Positions 1-7,356 of a DNA stretch of 9,389 bases are shown in pieces. Source of the DNA: Candidatus Hydrogenedentota bacterium (GTDB taxonomy: Bacteria; Hydrogenedentota; Hydrogenedentia; Hydrogenedentales; SLHB01). How positions within the stretch are numbered: the first letter of the stretch is position 1; each line of letters begins with the position of its first letter. The position numbers and the translations under genes were made by a program. The stretch covers positions 1 to 9,389 of the forward strand of contig PUOI01000134.1 of NCBI GenBank assembly GCA_003552765.1. The letters are read 5' to 3'. The notes beneath the pieces were generated by a model, which was not told where the DNA came from, searched no databases, and saw nothing but the letters and a program-made list of their open reading frames with translations.

Positions 1-1305
1 CACCAGTTTGTTGATGGACTCGATCATGTGCACGGGAATGCGGATGGTGCGAGCCTGTTCCGCGATGGAGCGGGTGATCGCCTGGCGAATCCACCAGGTG
101 GCGTAGGTGCTGAACTTGTACCCGCGCTGATACTCGAACTTGTCGACCGCCTTCATCAGGCCAATGTTGCCTTCTTGGATCAAATCCAGGAAGGACATGC
201 CCCGATTGGTGTATTTCTTGCCGATACTGACCACCAAGCGCAAATTCGCCTCGACGAGTTCCATCTTGGCGTTGTAGATCTTCTCTTCCTTGTCCTTGAT
301 GGTGTCGATGAGTTTGGTGATCTCGCCTTCTTTGAGTTGCGCATCGGATTCGATTTGGTCGATCTTGCGCTGGGCCATCTGGAGCCGCCGTTCAGCATCC
401 AGCACGGCCTCTTTCTCCAAACCAAACTTGGCCGCCGCCGATGCGGACTTGCGCGCCTGACTGGCCATCTTCGGGATCTCTTCGGCCTCATAGCCGAGTT
501 CCCGTTCGACGCGGTCGATTTCGTCCTGCGCCGTGGCGATGCGCCGTTTCAATCCCTTGATTTTACGGGCGATCTTCAAGATTTCCTTGGGCTTTAGATT
601 GAACTCGCGGACGATCTCCGCTTGCCTTTCGCGAAACTCAGCGATCTTGGTCTGGATGTTGTCCCGGCTCTTTTCCGACAGGTTCGACCGGCGCGCCCGC
701 TTGTGCTGGTTTTCAATCTGTTCGTCAAGATTCGCGAGTTCCTCCATCAGCGTGGGCAGCTTCTTGATGAAGGCGTCCTGTTCCTTGGGGGCCTCGGTAT
801 CGGTGATCTGCGAGAATGCGAGGCGGCCCGCCAAAATGCGCGCCCCAATCATCTGAATTTCCTTGAAGGTGTAAGGCGTATGCAGAAGCACATCGGTGAG
901 TTCGTTCTCCGCCGACTCGATGCGCTTGGCGATGGCCACTTCCTGGTCTTTGCTTAGCAAGGGCACCCGGCCCATTTCCCGCAAATACATCCGCACAGGG
1001 TCATCCGCCCGCTCCAACCGGCTATGGGCGGCGTCCTTCCGGATCTCTTCCTTGCGGGCCTGGCGCTCACGCTCTTTGTTAAGCTGCTGACGCTCGGTAT
1101 CCACCCGGAAATCGTCCACAATGTCGATGTCCATCCCGCTGAGCGTGAGCATCAACTCGTCAATGTCCTCGCTTGTGGCGTCCTGGGGCAGGATATCGTT
1201 CAAATCGTCGTACGTGAGCTTACCCTGCTTTTTCGCCAGCTCCAGGGCCTTCTTTTTGCTTTCCTCTTTTTGCGAGGTCGAGCTCTTTTTGCCCTCTGCA
1301 AGCAT
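1..1305 (-). CDS. rpoD: RNA polymerase principal sigma factor RpoD (sigma-70), C-terminal part cut by window edge
   Basis: This gene encodes the housekeeping sigma factor, which directs core RNA polymerase to -35/-10 promoters. The 435 visible codons run off the left edge without a stop. In order I see: region 1.1 (about residues 20-62, with [12 protein letters not shown]); region 1.2 (about 101-135, [18 protein letters not shown]); a roughly 200-residue Lys/Glu-rich, probably coiled-coil non-conserved region, as long as in proteobacterial RpoD; then region 2 from about 343 ([57 protein letters not shown]) and the start of region 3 ([14 protein letters not shown]). Regions 3.1 to 4.2, with the -35-binding helix-turn-helix, lie outside the window. 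The ATG at 1305 was chosen because AGGGAGG lies four bases upstream. An in-frame ATG at 1335 would add ten residues but has only a weak Shine-Dalgarno. The gene lies 74 bases downstream of dnaG and is probably co-transcribed with it. The family call is secure. Confidence 0.97.
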   Translation of the reverse strand, partial: MLAEGKKSSTSQKEESKKKALELAKKQGKLTYDDLNDILPQDATSEDIDELMLTLSGMDIDIVDDFRVDTERQQLNKERERQARKEEIRKDAAHSRLERADDPVRMYLREMGRVPLLSKDQEVAIAKRIESAENELTDVLLHTPYTFKEIQMIGARILAGRLAFSQITDTEAPKEQDAFIKKLPTLMEELANLDEQIENQHKRARRSNLSEKSRDNIQTKIAEFRERQAEIVREFNLKPKEILKIARKIKGLKRRIATAQDEIDRVERELGYEAEEIPKMASQARKSASAAAKFGLEKEAVLDAERRLQMAQRKIDQIESDAQLKEGEITKLIDTIKDKEEKIYNAKMELVEANLRLVVSIGKKYTNRGMSFLDLIQEGNIGLMKAVDKFEYQRGYKFSTYATWWIRQAITRSIAEQARTIRIPVHMIESINKLV

Positions 1306-1367
1306 ATGTCCTCCCTTACCTTGTGTGTCCGTCATACTCATTCCATCGCACTCTCGCGCTGCTGTCC

Positions 1368-1380
1368 GGGCTAAAAGCCC
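1368..1380 (-). other. Small hairpin at the dnaG stop codon, ahead of rpoD
   Basis: GGGCT and AGCCC form a 5-bp stem with a 3-base loop, touching the last base of the dnaG stop codon. There is no U-tract, so it is unlikely to terminate transcription. It could protect an mRNA end or mark a processing point between dnaG and rpoD, but this is inference from position only. Confidence 0.25.
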
Positions 1381-3152
1381 TATGCCGCGCCGGTTTGCTG
1401 AATGTCATTATCTATTTGCCGTTTTTCGGTCAATAAAGCCATTACTTCCTGGGTGTCATTGCGCCGTTCGGCCTCCCGAATGGCATTATGTAAACGGGTG
1501 GACTCCTTTTGTAAGGCGTCTTTTTTAATCCGGGTAATTCGTTTTCTTACGAGGTTTTCCGCGCGCTCTGCCGGCATGTTCCGGTCTTCCGAGGCCGCCG
1601 CAGCCGCATAGAGCTTTATCCCCGCTTCATGATTCAGTTCCTGGGCCATGTTCGCGATGGGGCCAAGGTCAAATAGCACACGGAGCACCTCGCCCAGTGC
1701 GCCCTCGGGCATGGGCAGCGGCTTCAATTCATCCCGGCACTTTGTTAGAAGTTCCTCGCGTTCAAGCAATACGGAGATAAACGCTCTATCATCCAAATTT
1801 ATTCTAGCGGGACTTGGGGAAGCCTCTTCCTCGCTAGGTGCGGAGGAGGGCCGGCGCGCGCGCCGTTGAACCCGATCATATTCTTTCTGCAGGTCCCATT
1901 TGTTCGCGCCAAGAGCTTTGGCCGCCTCCTCCAGATACTCCTGCCGGCGGAGTTCATCCTCCATGCGCTGGAGCACGCCAAAGAGTTCATGGGCGACCTC
2001 GGAGCGGCCTTCAGCGGTCTTCATTCGTTCTTCATTCATGCGCACGAAGAAATCAACGAAGCCGCTGGCTTGCGCGATGCGCTCGCGAAACCTCTCGGCG
2101 CCTTCCTCCCGGATGCAGTCGTCGGGATCCTGGCCCTCCGGCAAGGCGAGGGCGCGCACGCGCAATCCCGCGCCCACCAGCACGCCGATGCCGCGCAACG
2201 CGGCCCGAGCGCCCGCGCTGTCATTGTCGAACACCAGGACGACCTCCGGCACATGACGCCGAAGCAGGGCGGCTTGGGCTTCCGTGAGCGCCGTGCCGCA
2301 CGGGGCCACGACATGGGTTATGCCCGCATCATGGCAGCGGATGAGGTCAAAATAGCCTTCAACTACCAGGGCCTGCTTTTCGCCGCGCATGGTTTCGCGG
2401 GCATGGTGGAGTCCGTACAGCACTCCGCTCTTTTTGTATACCGAATTCTCGGGCGTGTTGATATACTTGGCTTGAGCCTGGTCGTCCAACGCACGCCCGC
2501 CGAACGCCACGGTTCGGCCCGTGCCGTCGGCGATCGGGAACATCAAACGATCGCGAAAAAATCCATAGATACCCCCCCGATCGCTTTCCCGAACCAGGCC
2601 CGAGGCCTTTAGAACGGCATCTTTATAGCCTTCCTTGCGGGCGGCCCGAATGAACGCTTGCCCATCTTCCGGGGCATAGCCAAGGGCGAATTTCTGGATG
2701 GTTTCCTTCTTAAGTTCACGGGCCTTGAGGTGGGATCGGCCCCGCCCCCCTTTTAGCGGATCCTCGAGATATTCTTGGAAAAAGCGTTGGGCGAACTTGT
2801 TCAAGGTGAGGATCTGCTGGCGCAGATACGTTTCGCGATCATCCCGCTCCGTAACCGCCGGCAACCGCACGCCGCCGCGGTCGGCCAGTTTTTGCAGGGC
2901 TTCCAGAAAGGTTACGCCCTCGAAATCACGCACAAACGAGAGCGCATCGCCGCTGCGTTGGCATCCGAAGCAATAGAACATCTGGCGGTCACGCGTCACG
3001 GAAAAGGAAGGTGTTTTTTCTTGGTGGAATGGACACAACCCCACGAAGCGATTGGGGCCCGCGGCCTTGAGATCAATAAATGCGCCAATCACTTCCACGA
3101 TGTCGTTCGCGGCCAGAACCTCACTCACGACTTCTCTGGAAAACTTTGGCAC
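1380..3152 (-). CDS. dnaG: DNA primase DnaG
   Basis: DnaG synthesises the short RNA primers used at the replication fork and normally works with the replicative helicase DnaB. The 590-residue protein is of ordinary bacterial length. The N-terminal CHC2 zinc finger has C40, H43, C61 and C64 (CPFH and CFGC). The catalytic core follows, with the RNA-polymerase-like subdomain around 120-255 (including [12 protein letters not shown] and VAFGGRAL). The TOPRIM fold carries EGYFD at 265-269, FDNDSAG at 308-314 and DPDD at 342-345; these acidic residues are the expected metal ligands. The helical C-terminal part (about 450-590) is where DnaB binding would be expected and is poorly conserved. Translation starts at GTG 3152: an in-frame stop lies three codons upstream, and the family N-terminus begins here. 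The Shine-Dalgarno AGGAAGG is 13 bases away, which is longer than ideal. A good promoter lies upstream at 3302-3330, and rpoD follows. Confidence 0.97.
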   Translation of the reverse strand: MPKFSREVVSEVLAANDIVEVIGAFIDLKAAGPNRFVGLCPFHQEKTPSFSVTRDRQMFYCFGCQRSGDALSFVRDFEGVTFLEALQKLADRGGVRLPAVTERDDRETYLRQQILTLNKFAQRFFQEYLEDPLKGGRGRSHLKARELKKETIQKFALGYAPEDGQAFIRAARKEGYKDAVLKASGLVRESDRGGIYGFFRDRLMFPIADGTGRTVAFGGRALDDQAQAKYINTPENSVYKKSGVLYGLHHARETMRGEKQALVVEGYFDLIRCHDAGITHVVAPCGTALTEAQAALLRRHVPEVVLVFDNDSAGARAALRGIGVLVGAGLRVRALALPEGQDPDDCIREEGAERFRERIAQASGFVDFFVRMNEERMKTAEGRSEVAHELFGVLQRMEDELRRQEYLEEAAKALGANKWDLQKEYDRVQRRARRPSSAPSEEEASPSPARINLDDRAFISVLLEREELLTKCRDELKPLPMPEGALGEVLRVLFDLGPIANMAQELNHEAGIKLYAAAAASEDRNMPAERAENLVRKRITRIKKDALQKESTRLHNAIREAERRNDTQEVMALLTEKRQIDNDIQQTGAA

Positions 3153-3301
3153 GTTTGGCTACAAGCCTTCCTGGAGTTGCGCGAAACCCGTTCGCCCGCA
3201 CCTAACGAATTGAAGGAGAAATATTCCAGCCGCACCGCCCAAGTGCGCTAAGATCCGCCGAAAGACACAACTCTCGCTTCTTGTTTGTCAACCTCAAAAA
3301 A

Positions 3302-3330
3302 ACTTTACCATAAGGCGGCTCCCCTGTCAA
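3302..3330 (-). promoter_or_regulatory. Sigma-70 promoter for dnaG-rpoD
   Basis: Read on the minus strand, there is a perfect TTGACA -35 (3325-3330), a 17-base spacer and a TAAAGT -10 (3302-3307). TGG immediately before the -10 gives an extended -10 element. Transcription would start near 3295, leaving a leader of about 140 bases before the dnaG GTG. Spacing and consensus match are good. The assignment is by inspection only. Confidence 0.65.
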
Positions 3331-3398
3331 ACCAACCGCCAGGGGGCGCTATGCTTTGAACTTTGGGCTGAAGACAGGTCGAGGGGGTGTTAGTACAG

Positions 3399-3428
3399 TT
3401 TACAGCTCTGTGGATGCTGTTGTATGAT
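3399..3428 (+). promoter_or_regulatory. Probable sigma-70 promoter for the DUF6807 gene
   Basis: TTTACA (3399-3404) and TATGAT (3423-3428) are separated by 18 bases; each matches the consensus at five of six positions. The predicted start near 3435 gives an untranslated leader of about 130 bases before the ATG at 3566. This is the best plus-strand promoter candidate in the region, judged by eye. Confidence 0.5.
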
Positions 3429-3444
3429 GCAAAAACCGCGTTGT

Positions 3445-3471
3445 GAGGCTGGGCGGTGTTCGTGCAGCCTC
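3445..3471 (+). other. Leader hairpin upstream of the DUF6807 gene
   Basis: GAGGCTG (3445-3451) pairs perfectly with CAGCCTC (3465-3471) around a 13-base loop, just inside the predicted 5' leader. No known riboswitch core was recognised. It could influence mRNA stability or be incidental. Confidence 0.3.
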
Positions 3472-3565
3472 CTTCGGAACGGTGACGTCGTCTCTGGAAA
3501 AATGCGGTGTCGGAGAGCCGGCCCTATCTGGAGACAGAACAAATGTAGCGAAAGGAGGATGAACC

Positions 3566-4552
3566 ATGAAGACGAAAATGCTTGTGTTGGCGCTGGCTAC
3601 GGGGCTGTTGGCGGGGTTCGCCGCTCAAGGCCTTGATGACCAGCCCGAGAACAACCCGCCGCAAGTCGACATCGACCTCGACATGGACGAGCAGCAGGCG
3701 GAGGTGTACGTCCGCGGCGAACATTTCACCACGTACCAGTTCGGGGACGATTCCCGTATTCCGCATCTCTGGCCCATGTATGCGGAAGATGGCGTGACCA
3801 TCACGCGGAACTACCCCATGGGCGAGGATGAGCCCGTCGAAAGCACGGACCACCCTCACCATAAGTCCTTCTGGACCACCTTTGGTGATGTGAATGGCTA
3901 CGACCATTGGCACGATGAACCCATCATCACCGAAGACGTTGAGGCCGAGTCGGGCGATGCGTATGGCGTGATTCGCGCGGAGAACATGTGGCCCGACGCA
4001 GAAGGCGAGCCCGTTGTGGACGAGACCCGCATGTACCGGTTCTATGACACGCCGGCCCACGGCCGCATCTTCGATCACGTCGTTACCTTCACGGCGTCGT
4101 ATGGCGACGTCACCTTTGGAGACGACCAGGAGGGCATGGTGGCCTTCCGTATCCGCCCCGAGATTCAAGGCAACGAGGCGGGTGTGCTCACCAATTTTGA
4201 CGGTGAGCAAACCGAAGACGAGGTCTATGGAACGCCAGGGCCTTGGATGGATTATTCCGGTCCCATCGAAGACGTTGGCCATCGCGGCATCGCGCTGTTC
4301 AGCCATCCCAGCAACTTCCGGGACCCGGCTTGGCATGTGCGCGACTACGGTCTCGCCGCCGCCAATCCCTTTGCTCTGTCGGATGTGGCCGGGCTCGATG
4401 AAGACGGCTCCTATGTGCTTGAGGAAGGCGAAAGCTTGACCTTCATCTTCCGCGCCTATGTGCACACGGGCGATGTGGAAGCGGCCGATGTGGCTGGGCA
4501 GTACGCGGCCTTCGCCGAAGCCGGCGAGGCTGAACTCACCGGCGGAGACTAA
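3566..4552 (+). CDS. Secreted DUF6807 family ('PmoA-like', PF14100) protein
   Basis: This 328-residue protein has an N-terminal signal peptide (about residues 1-20, MKTKMLVLALATGLLAGFAA) and no other membrane segment. The body resembles the DUF6807 family: HPHHKSFW at 96-103, VNGYDHWH at 109-116, a central run of beta-strand-like segments (RMYRFYDTPAHGRIFDHVVT, VAFRIRPEI) and a C-terminal segment around FIFRAYVHTGD. The several His residues could form a metal or sugar site, but the biochemical role of the family is not established. The Pfam label 'methane oxygenase PmoA' is misleading here: nothing resembles the membrane-bound particulate methane monooxygenase subunit. The protein is very acidic; residues 24-46 contain nine Asp/Glu and no Lys/Arg. 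The start is supported by AAAGGAGG (3551-3558) seven bases upstream. The gene diverges from dnaG and precedes two secreted TIM-barrel proteins, so a role in extracellular carbohydrate breakdown is inferred from context. A 313-codon antisense reading frame over it is a shadow. Confidence 0.85.
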   Translation: MKTKMLVLALATGLLAGFAAQGLDDQPENNPPQVDIDLDMDEQQAEVYVRGEHFTTYQFGDDSRIPHLWPMYAEDGVTITRNYPMGEDEPVESTDHPHHKSFWTTFGDVNGYDHWHDEPIITEDVEAESGDAYGVIRAENMWPDAEGEPVVDETRMYRFYDTPAHGRIFDHVVTFTASYGDVTFGDDQEGMVAFRIRPEIQGNEAGVLTNFDGEQTEDEVYGTPGPWMDYSGPIEDVGHRGIALFSHPSNFRDPAWHVRDYGLAAANPFALSDVAGLDEDGSYVLEEGESLTFIFRAYVHTGDVEAADVAGQYAAFAEAGEAELTGGD

Positions 4553-4585
4553 CCGCGTCTGAACAAATTCACCCTATCGCAGCTT

Positions 4586-4623
4586 ACAGCGGGGGGATGC
4601 GCGACAGCGTGTCCCCCCGTTGT
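4586..4623 (+). terminator. Strong GC-rich hairpin after the DUF6807 gene, possible terminator
   Basis: ACAGCGGGGGGA (4586-4597) pairs with TCCCCCCGTTGT (4612-4623) to form a 12-bp stem with one G-U pair and a 14-base loop. The loop can itself pair as CGC/GCG. It lies 34 bases after the stop codon. No T-run follows on the plus strand, so this is not a textbook intrinsic terminator. It may stabilise the 3' end or work with Rho. Confidence 0.45.
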
Positions 4624-4689
4624 CCGTTCGGGGAGGCGGGCAACTTTGACAAGGAACGGCGGATATAGAGATGTTTAGGGCGGGGTTGG

Positions 4690-4857
4690 AATAGACATGA
4701 TTCACATGATTAACAAGATGGACTAACCGGGACTAGTTGGTGTATTTTTATAACTATTATTTAAATTAGTTTCTTTTTTTGCTCACTAGGGGTGTTGTGT
4801 TTGTTGGCCCAAGTCCAGAGCTGATCCATCTTGTTAATCTTGTAATTCATGTCCATT
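4690..4857. repeat. AT-rich intergenic element with about 36-bp terminal inverted repeats
   Basis: The left arm (4690-4725) and the reverse complement of the right arm (4822-4857) agree at 30 of 36 positions, including a 15-base exact block GATTAACAAGATGGA. Each arm is built of 9-base units: ATGATTCAC, ATGATTAAC and AAGATGGAC on the left, and ATGAATTAC, AAGATTAAC and AAGATGGAT on the right. An inner tier pairs GGACTAGTTGG (4730-4740) with CCAAGTCC (4809-4816), with a bulge. The core around 4741-4780 is extremely AT-rich within GC-rich DNA. No coding capacity or transposase is present. It may be a MITE-like or REP-like dispersed element, or a large regulatory hairpin. Copies elsewhere in the genome could not be checked. 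Confidence 0.7.
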
Positions 4858-4886
4858 TAAACCGCAACCGAATACGGTAAGGGAGA

Positions 4887-7295
4887 ATGATGATGAACGT
4901 TCGCAGTACAACTCAACGTGTGGGGCTGATCGCCGTGATGGCGGCGGCCGTAATTGCTTTTCCTGTCCATGGGGCCGAAGAGTCCCTAGATCTTCACGCT
5001 ATTGAATGGAGTCCAATGGGGGAAACTGCCCCGGCCGAAGAAATGGATTTCGACGGCGTCAACGGCATGCGTCTGCCGTGTAATTTTGAGGAGACGGATT
5101 TTCCCCGGGCCAGTTGGGACGCTGACGTGGAACTGGATCTCTCCACGGCGCAGGGTCTCGAAATTGAGATGCGATGCGCGGACCCCGCACCAATTGCCTA
5201 CGTCATCGTCTACCTGCAAAGCGGAGGCGGCTGGTACCCGTCCACAGCAAAGTTGCCCGGCGAGGAATGGACCACCATACGCGTCCAGCCGGAAGCCAGC
5301 GGAATCGAAGGCTCACCGGAGGGCTGGAGCCAGATCTCCACGGTACGCATTGCGGCGTGGCGTGGGTTTGACCAGGATACGCGGATGGACGTGCGGAGCA
5401 TGCGCGTGCTCCCGGCAGACGGAACCATCGGCGTGCTGCGCGCCGAGGCGGCTGGCGCAACGGGTACCGGCGACCCGCAGTCCATCGCGCAGCACGTGGA
5501 GCGAATCGGGGCCATGTTAAGCGAGGTGGGGTTGGAGTACCGCCTCGCGAGCGATTTGGACCCCGCCAACCTGCCGCTGGACGAGTTGGACCTGCTCATC
5601 ATGCCGTACACGCCCGATCTGCCGGATACCATCGAACAAGACATCGTTTGCTGGATGGAGGACGACGGGGGTAAGGTTCTTGCCTTCTATCACTTGCCCA
5701 GCTCCATCGCCGAAGCCGGCGGGCTTCGCCCGGGCCAGTATATCCAGCAGGAATGGCCTGGCCACTTCGCCGCTATTGTTCCCACAGCGCAGCTCCAGGG
5801 AGCGCCAGAACGAGCCGCGCAAGACTCATGGAACATCAATACCGCCTACCCCGCAACCGAAGACGCCGAAATCTTGGCGGCGTGGGAGGACGAAGACGGC
5901 GAACAACTTGATGCGCCCGCCATCACGGGTTCTCCCCGGCTGGTATACATGAGCCACATCATCCAGCCCGACGACCCCGAGGCTAAGCAACAGTTGCTCT
6001 TGGCCATGTTGGGCTATTTGGACGAGGGGATCTGGCGCGCCGCCGCGGAAGGTTTAATCGCCGATGTTGGGGTGGTGGCCGGGTACGGTGGCCTGGAGGA
6101 CATGCGGCGGGAACTTACCGCCCCCCGTGCGCAGGAAGCGCTGGACGAAGCCGAGGCCCTGGTGGACGAAGGGCGCGCACTTATGGAGAGCGGCGAGTTC
6201 CGAGAGGCCGTGCCCGTTGTTGAAGAAGCGAAGCAGCGGGCCGTGGAAGCGTACGCCAAGGATCAAACCCCGGAACCGGGGGAATGGCGCGGGTTCTGGT
6301 GTCACCGGGCCGATGGCATCGAAGGCGTGGAGTGGGACACGTCCATCCGGCGGTTGTCGGAGAAGGGTTTCACGGCCATTCTACCGAACATGTCGTGGGG
6401 CGGGCTTGCGTATTATCCCAGCGACGTGCTGCCGGAGGCCGAGGAAGTTCAAGAAGGACGCGATTACGTCGCCGAGGTTTTGGAAGCGTGCCAAGAACAT
6501 GGCGTCGAGCTGCACGTGTGGAAAGTCAACTGGTACATGGGCGGCCGTGCGCCGTCGGAGTTCGTGGAGCGCATGGAGCGCGAAGGGCGTGTCCAAGCGC
6601 ACTTTGACGGGAGCCTCGAGCGAGACTGGCTGTGCCCCTCTCACCCGGACAACCAGCAGTTGGAGATCGACGCGATGCTGGAAGTCGCGGCGAACTACGA
6701 CGTGGACGGCGTCCACTTCGACTACATTCGCTATCCGGGCCAGGACGGTTGCTTCTGCGAAGGATGCCGGGAGCGGTTCGAAGAACGCTTGGGCGAAGAA
6801 GTGGGGGATTGGCCGGCGGATACCCGTGATGAGCCGGACATTCGCGAGGCCTGGCTCCAGTTCCGGCGCGATCAAATCACCACGGTCGTCGCCGAAGTGG
6901 CGGAAGAACTTCAAGAAAATCATCCGGAGGTGCAGTTATCCGCGGCGGTGTTCTCGAATTGGAGCAATTCGCGCGACAGCATCGGCCAAGACGCCGAACT
7001 CTGGTGCGAGCAGGGGTACCTCGACTTCGTGTGTCCGATGAACTACACCCCGCACAACCACGTATTTGCCCGCCAAACCGCCAACCAAATCGAGGCGGCC
7101 CATGGCGTGCCAGTGTATCCGGGGATCGGCCTCACTACGTGGGCCGGCATGCAACCGGACACGGTAAAGCTCATCGAGCAGATCCGCCTCGCCCGCGATA
7201 GCGGCGCCCCCGGCTTCACCATCTTCGAATACGACCAACCCGCGATGGACGATGTCCTGCCCTTGGCCGGGATGGGCATCACGCGGGAAGAGTAG
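4887..7295 (+). CDS. Secreted multidomain glycoside hydrolase-like protein with GHL10 (PF02638-type) TIM barrel
   Basis: This 802-residue exported protein has a signal peptide (about residues 1-30, ending in FPVHGA). Residues 35-175 look like a beta-sandwich, carbohydrate-binding-like domain. About 181-400 resembles a glutamine-amidotransferase-like or beta-galactosidase-trimerisation-type Rossmann domain (IGVLRAEAAGA, DELDLLIMPYTPDLP). About 409-455 is a charged helical hairpin (EALDEAEALVDEGRALMESG). From about 465 comes a TIM barrel of the GHL10/DUF187 type: GEWRGFWCHRADG, FTAILPNMSWGGLAYYPSD, VELHVWKVNWYMG and the hallmark VHFDYIRYP at 609-617. D612 is a likely active-site residue. A CFCEGC cluster shortly after may bind metal. 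Such proteins are predicted to act on extracellular glycans, with no substrate assigned. Three ATG codons stand in tandem (4887, 4890, 4893). GGGAG at 4881-4885 is only one base from the first, so 4893, seven bases away, is the more likely start. The next gene follows after 61 bases. Confidence 0.88.
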   Translation: MMMNVRSTTQRVGLIAVMAAAVIAFPVHGAEESLDLHAIEWSPMGETAPAEEMDFDGVNGMRLPCNFEETDFPRASWDADVELDLSTAQGLEIEMRCADPAPIAYVIVYLQSGGGWYPSTAKLPGEEWTTIRVQPEASGIEGSPEGWSQISTVRIAAWRGFDQDTRMDVRSMRVLPADGTIGVLRAEAAGATGTGDPQSIAQHVERIGAMLSEVGLEYRLASDLDPANLPLDELDLLIMPYTPDLPDTIEQDIVCWMEDDGGKVLAFYHLPSSIAEAGGLRPGQYIQQEWPGHFAAIVPTAQLQGAPERAAQDSWNINTAYPATEDAEILAAWEDEDGEQLDAPAITGSPRLVYMSHIIQPDDPEAKQQLLLAMLGYLDEGIWRAAAEGLIADVGVVAGYGGLEDMRRELTAPRAQEALDEAEALVDEGRALMESGEFREAVPVVEEAKQRAVEAYAKDQTPEPGEWRGFWCHRADGIEGVEWDTSIRRLSEKGFTAILPNMSWGGLAYYPSDVLPEAEEVQEGRDYVAEVLEACQEHGVELHVWKVNWYMGGRAPSEFVERMEREGRVQAHFDGSLERDWLCPSHPDNQQLEIDAMLEVAANYDVDGVHFDYIRYPGQDGCFCEGCRERFEERLGEEVGDWPADTRDEPDIREAWLQFRRDQITTVVAEVAEELQENHPEVQLSAAVFSNWSNSRDSIGQDAELWCEQGYLDFVCPMNYTPHNHVFARQTANQIEAAHGVPVYPGIGLTTWAGMQPDTVKLIEQIRLARDSGAPGFTIFEYDQPAMDDVLPLAGMGITREE

Positions 7296-7356
7296 GCCCT
7301 CGGGGGAGCCGTGGATTGGGAGAGGCAAGGAACCAAACATAAGGGAGGATCACACC

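Larger units (their letters stand above)
3153..3565. other. Divergent intergenic region between dnaG and the DUF6807 gene
   Basis: These 413 bases hold no convincing gene. They contain the minus-strand dnaG promoter and a plus-strand promoter for the DUF6807 gene, with the two -35 boxes about 69 bases apart. A short dyad, CCCCTG (3321-3326) and CAGGGG (3340-3345), overlaps the dnaG -35 side and could be an operator, but it is too short to claim. The 5' leader of the DUF6807 gene contains a 7-bp hairpin, listed separately. No rpsU or tRNA is visible here. Confidence 0.6.
4553..4886. other. Intergenic region between the DUF6807 and GHL10 genes
   Basis: These 334 bases have no convincing reading frame. 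From left to right they contain the GC-rich hairpin (4586-4623), a GC-rich linker, the AT-rich inverted-repeat element (4690-4857) and the short Shine-Dalgarno region of the next gene. A perfect TTGACA at 4646-4651 has no acceptable -10 at 16-18 bases. I found no confident promoter for the downstream gene, although the AT-rich centre of the element could contain one. Confidence 0.6.

Noticed and set aside
28..957. Plus-strand reading frames across the left edge
   Set aside because: They are antisense to rpoD, whose sigma regions 1 and 2 are unmistakable on the minus strand.
1866..2612. Plus-strand 248-codon frame across dnaG
   Set aside because: Shadow of dnaG; no domain, and no Shine-Dalgarno was needed to explain it.
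3321..3345. CCCCTG/CAGGGG dyad as an operator over the dnaG promoter
   Set aside because: Six base pairs with a 13-base gap is within chance in GC-rich DNA; noted only as a possibility.
3524..4465. Minus-strand reading frame of 313 codons opposite the DUF6807 gene
   Set aside because: Antisense shadow of a GC-rich gene. It has no signal peptide or recognisable domain, whereas the plus strand has a signal peptide, a strong Shine-Dalgarno and family motifs.
4646..4674. Perfect TTGACA that could be a promoter for the GHL10 gene
   Set aside because: No acceptable -10 lies at 16-18 bases; the TATAGA nearby is only 12 bases away.
4690..4857. CRISPR array or intrinsic terminator reading of the AT-rich element
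   Set aside because: There are only two arms, in inverted orientation, with no spacers. The hairpin loop is far too large for a terminator and no T-run follows it.
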